A stretch of 64,000 nucleotides of DNA from CAVVXN01 sp963772585. GTDB taxonomy: Bacteria > Planctomycetota > PLA2 > JAEUHO01. The notes beneath the pieces were generated by a model. That model ran no database searches. It saw only the letters and a list, made by a program, of their open reading frames with translations, and was not told the origin of the DNA. Shown here piece by piece: positions 60,902 to 64,000 of the stretch (position 1 is its first letter; each line of letters starts with the position of its first letter). The stretch lies in assembly GCA_963772585.1 (NCBI GenBank), contig CAVYXV010000005.1, positions 237,149 through 301,148 of the forward strand, in the 5' to 3' direction. Made by a program: the position numbers and the translations under genes.

Positions 60902-61661
60902 TCACGCGGAGCGGTCCCACCACTTGATCCAGACGGCGTCCGGCTCGTGTTCCACGAGCCAGCGGTATGCCTCGGCGTATCCCGGGTGCCGCTTCGGCGC
61001 GAAGAAGGGCGTCATCGCCTCCGGCGCGGCCACCACGCCCTGGAACAGCGCAGCGGCACCTCCAGCCAACGCAGCACCCCGCGACGGCGCCGGAAGGCGC
61101 CGATGGGGGTTCGGGCCGTGGATCCGGCGGGGCCCGCCACGGGGCCGTAGACGGCGTCCTGTCGGCGAGGGTCGCGAGGGCTGACCGCTGGTAGAGCCAG
61201 ATGGAGCAACCCTTCGGCGGTGTCCAGGCTTCGGCCTCGAACCAGTTCGGCGTCGCGTAGAGGCCGCCGTCGTCGTCCCGCAGGACGAAGTCCACGGAGC
61301 CGGGTACAGCCGGCGCGAGGACCACGTAGAGCGGCCTGTGGATCGGTTGCGCGCCGCGGTCCACCTTGTGGCGCCTGCGCTTCCACCGTGGGGACTTGCC
61401 GGTCATCTGCCTGCGGAGCACGGCGCGAGTGATCTTCGCGGTCGACTTGCCAGTCAAGAACCGAGCCCACTCGTCGATGTCGGTGTGGTCGAACCAGACG
61501 GCCTTGCCGCGTTGTCCCCCGCCGCGAACCCAGGGCAGGTTGTGGCGGCGGCGTAGTGCCTGGAGGGCATCGGCGGTGATCGGGATGCCCAGGCTGCGGA
61601 GCGCCCCGGCCAGTCCTTGCCAGCCGTGGGCTTCTGCGAAGCCGAGGAACGGCTTCCCCAT
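60902..61661 (-). pseudogene. unknown accessory gene, probably frameshifted
   Basis: From ATG 61661: MGKPFLGFAEAHGWQGLAG, ALQALRRRHNLPWVRGGGQR, FDHTDIDEWARFLTG (HTH-like start), then SVDFVLRDDDGGLYATPNWF. After about residue 185 the good frame seems to change. A different frame, with FFAPKRHPGYAEAYRWLVEH and WIKWWDRSA, ends at 60902. Function unknown; its start overlaps the replication fragment on the other strand. Confidence 0.4.
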
Positions 61662-61697
61662 GCGTCGGCCCGGTATCGCGGGAGTGGTTCCCAGGAC

Positions 61698-62174
61698 ATG
61701 TTTAACTTCGCCCGATCGGTGCTGCAGGTCTGGGACTTTCAGGACGGCGAGGGAGTGAGCGCGAGGAAGGTCTTCGCACAGTCGAAGTGCAATCTCGCGC
61801 CGTTGGGCGACACGATTGCGTACGAAATCGTTGCTGCCAAGACGGCTGATGGCATTCCCGGGGCGATGATCCAATGGGGCGACATAATTCCGTTCACGGC
61901 CGAACAGTTGAACGCCCAGGCGAGCAGGATGTCCGGCGGGAGGAAGAAGGAGGCCGCGCAGGCGTGGCTGGTCAGGACGCTGAGTGAGGGACCCAAGACA
62001 CGGCTTCAGCTGGAGAAGCTGGCGAAGGCCGCCGGGCACCGTTGGCGCACGATCGAGCGTGCACGAAAGGAACTCGGCCCCGCGATTGAGGTCGCAAGGT
62101 CTAAAGGCCGCGACTCGGAGTGGACCTGGAAACTGGTCTCCGGTGGGGGGGCGCATGTGCCGCCGCCCCTCTAG
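61698..62174 (+). pseudogene. C-terminal fragment of a RepA/DnaB-like helicase
   Basis: About 158 codons encode DMFNFARSVLQVWDF, then VFAQSKCNLAPLGDTIAYEI, KKEAAQAWLVRTLSEGPKTR and AKAAGHRWRTIERARKELGP. This is the tail of RepA-type ATPases of mobile elements (post-Walker region and wHTH end). The ATPase core is missing, so it is a remnant of the element's replication gene. Confidence 0.65.
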
Positions 62175-62537
62175 TTGGCGGAGTTCCGGATCGCATGGAA
62201 GGCGTTCCGTGGGCCATCCGCTCTATGGGAGGTGGCGGCGTGGCGGTCTTCCTGCGCTTCGATCCCCCAGCCCCAGAGAATGGGGTAGAGGAGGGTGGTC
62301 GATGACCGCCATCTCCCTCACCCCGCCAACTCGCGGCGGTCTTGGCGGTGTGGGATGGAGGGAACACCGCCGCCAACATAGTCCCCAGGGGCGTGCGGCG
62401 CTGACGACTGGTGGGGCGGCACGCTGTCTGGTCCGCCTCCCCCCCTCCCCACCCGACCGGAGCATCCGTCTGGCTCCTGGGGGTGATGGGGGGGGCGCGG
62501 GGCGACAGCGTGTTCCTCCTGGCCGGGAGCGAGCGGG
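62175..62537. other. gene-free stretch upstream of the excisionase gene
   Basis: Rich in short G/C runs and repeats of GGCGG type; no coding frame supported. Probably contains the promoter for the excisionase-integrase pair. Confidence 0.35.
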
Positions 62538-62747
62538 ATGAGCACGGCACCCACCTCTCCCCAGCAGACTCTCCTGACCGCCCAGGAGGCCGCTGACCGC
62601 CTGAACGTGAGCCTGCGGACGCTGCGCACCCGGATCGCCGCGGGCCAGTTGCCGGTGATTCGGTTCTCTGCACGGTGCCTGCGTATCCGCAGCGAGGACC
62701 TGGATGCCTACGTGCGCAGCAGGCGGAGGCGTGGCGTCGCTTCGTGA
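62538..62747 (+). CDS. excisionase-type HTH protein
   Basis: A 69-residue HTH_17 protein: LLTAQEAADRLNVSLRTLRT, RIAAGQLPVIRFSARCLRIR, SEDLDAYVRSRRRRG. Small excisionases of this kind set the direction of the neighbouring integrase, encoded 55 bases downstream. Confidence 0.82.
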   Translation: MSTAPTSPQQTLLTAQEAADRLNVSLRTLRTRIAAGQLPVIRFSARCLRIRSEDLDAYVRSRRRRGVAS

Positions 62748-62802
62748 CAGATGGAGGACTTGACATGGGTACTACAATTTGGGCATTCCGACGGAGGTTG
62801 AC

Positions 62803-64000
62803 ATGAAGGTCAGGCGGCCGAAGGGCAAGAACGGCAAGCCGCGCAAGTACTACTGGATCGACGCCTGGGTCGAGGGCGTCCGCATCAGGAGGTCGCTGGG
62901 GACCGCGAATCTCCGCGTCGCCGACGAGCGCGCCCGGAATCTGGTGCTCGCCGCGGAGCGGCGCGCTGCCGGACTCGAAGACGCTCATGAGGCTCAGCGA
63001 GCCCACCCCGACGCCCTGCTGAAGGAGTACGAGGCCGAGCTCAAGCGGCTTGAACGCTCCGACAAGCATGTCCGCATGACGATGACTGCGCTGCGCCGCC
63101 TACTGGATCGGGCGCCGGTCCTCGGCGATGTGACGCCGACCTACGTCCGGCAAGCTCTGGAACGATGTTGCGGGAAGACGACCGCGCGCACGGCGAACCG
63201 CTACCGCGGTGACCTCTTCGCGTTCTTCAAGTTCCTCCAGCGCGAGGGCCGGATCAGCAAGAATCCCGTCGAGAACGTGCGGCGACGCCCCGAGCGGGAC
63301 AAGAAGCGAGTGCGACGGGCCCTGCAGATGGAAGAGGTCGAGCGCCTGCTCGCATCCGCGCCAACCGAACGCGCCGTCGTCTACCACGTCGCCGTGGCTA
63401 CTGGCCTTCGGCGGTCGGAGTTGGCAGCCCTTCGGTGGTCCGGCGTCGACCTGGAGGTCAAGACGGTGACGGTCCCCGCGGGCTACACGAAGGGACGGCG
63501 CACGGCGACGCAGGAACTGCCCAACGACCTGTGCGAGCTACTGCGGCGGCGCCACCCCGGTCCTGGTCGAGCCGACACACCCGTGTTTGCGAAGATCCCC
63601 TCGGTCACCGCCCTTCGAGAGGACCTCCAGACGGCCGGGATCCCCTTCGAGAACGAGAGGGGCGAGGTCGTGGACTTCCACGCGCTGCGCGTCACCTACG
63701 GCACCCTGCTGGACGCGGCTGGGGTTCCCCTGGGCGTCCGCCAGGGACTCCTGCGGCACACCGACCCCCGGCTCACCGCCAACACCTACACGCGGCCTGC
63801 GGATGCCCAGCGTCGTTCGGCGGTGGGCGCGCTCGACTTCAGCGCGACGAAGGTATGCCCGGAAGTGAGCCGTTCTCCTGTCCCTTCCTCGCCGCAAGTT
63901 GCATCACGTTGCACTACGTCTGAGCGCGCGTGCTCCGGCGACGGCGGGCGTAACCCCTTGGCAGAGCCCGAGAAACGGGCGTCTGGGGACGAAGGGAAGC
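62803..64000 (+). CDS. tyrosine integrase (partial)
   Basis: At least 399 codons, open to the window edge. N-terminal region KGKNGKPRKYYWIDAWVEGV, SAM-like domain (YEAELKRLERSDKHVRMTMT), catalytic set ATGLRRSELAALRWSG (Arg), GYTKGRRT (Lys), FHALRVTYGTLL (His-xx-Arg), LLRHTDP (His) and NTYTRPA (Tyr, near residue 328). Start ATG 62803 has a GGAGG site. It is related to integrases of genomic islands. Domain structure is complete; only the tail past the catalytic Tyr is cut. Confidence 0.92.
   Translation, partial: MKVRRPKGKNGKPRKYYWIDAWVEGVRIRRSLGTANLRVADERARNLVLAAERRAAGLEDAHEAQRAHPDALLKEYEAELKRLERSDKHVRMTMTALRRLLDRAPVLGDVTPTYVRQALERCCGKTTARTANRYRGDLFAFFKFLQREGRISKNPVENVRRRPERDKKRVRRALQMEEVERLLASAPTERAVVYHVAVATGLRRSELAALRWSGVDLEVKTVTVPAGYTKGRRTATQELPNDLCELLRRRHPGPGRADTPVFAKIPSVTALREDLQTAGIPFENERGEVVDFHALRVTYGTLLDAAGVPLGVRQGLLRHTDPRLTANTYTRPADAQRRSAVGALDFSATKVCPEVSRSPVPSSPQVASRCTTSERACSGDGGRNPLAEPEKRASGDEGK

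Overview
The window is GC-rich bacterial DNA with many GTG starts and dense 4-base stop/start overlaps. No rRNA or housekeeping gene is present. Gene content (tailed-phage modules, a type I-E CRISPR-Cas locus, secreted proteins with Gram-negative-style signal peptides) suggests a high-GC bacterium, perhaps of a Planctomycetota- or Myxococcota-like lineage. The sequence alone does not fix the taxon.

Layout. (1) 1-18.8 kb is the left prophage, read on the minus strand. A recombination/replication module lies at 18.65-12.2 kb: RecB-like nuclease, Sak4-like ATPase, protein with an SSB-type tail, RuvC-like resolvase, SF2 helicase, DnaB-like helicase. Small conserved phage genes follow, then a secreted-protein gene, then a packaging module (HNH, ParB-methyltransferase, DUF1937, TerS, TerL, portal) that runs off the left edge. 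(2) 18.8-43.7 kb is a second, related prophage in the same orientation. It has regulators at its right end, a different replication module (ParB-MT-A70, PrimPol-helicase), the same small genes, three secreted proteins, and a packaging/head module ending in a prohead protease and major capsid protein. The prophages are fused at about 18.8 kb: the start of a putative head-closure gene of one runs straight into the last residues of an AlpA-like gene of the other, with no tail genes between. (3) Each prophage carries one copy of a 3.1 kb element with three tandem tyrosine recombinases (recombinase-in-trio, RIT). The copies interrupt the same phage gene at the same position but in opposite orientation.

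(4) 43.7-64 kb is a separate accessory region. It begins with a 50 bp 3' fragment of a tRNA-Asp gene and reaches an excisionase-like gene and a tyrosine integrase that runs off the right edge, so it may be a tRNA-targeted island. It carries a complete type I-E system in one tightly coupled operon (cas1-cas2-cas3-cse1-cse2-cas7-cas5-cas6e) followed by a 60-repeat array. After the array come a HEPN-like gene, a possible toxin/immunity pair, and a graveyard of transposase and replication-gene fragments.

How the parts fit. The prophages look defective or hybrid: each has lost a terminus, several genes are frameshifted, and each is interrupted by a RIT element. They still carry accessory genes such as two kinds of ParB-methyltransferase fusion, an Mrr-like nuclease and secreted proteins. 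The island is a defence locus. At least five of its spacers match variants of one short protospacer, evidence of repeated immunisation against one family of targets.
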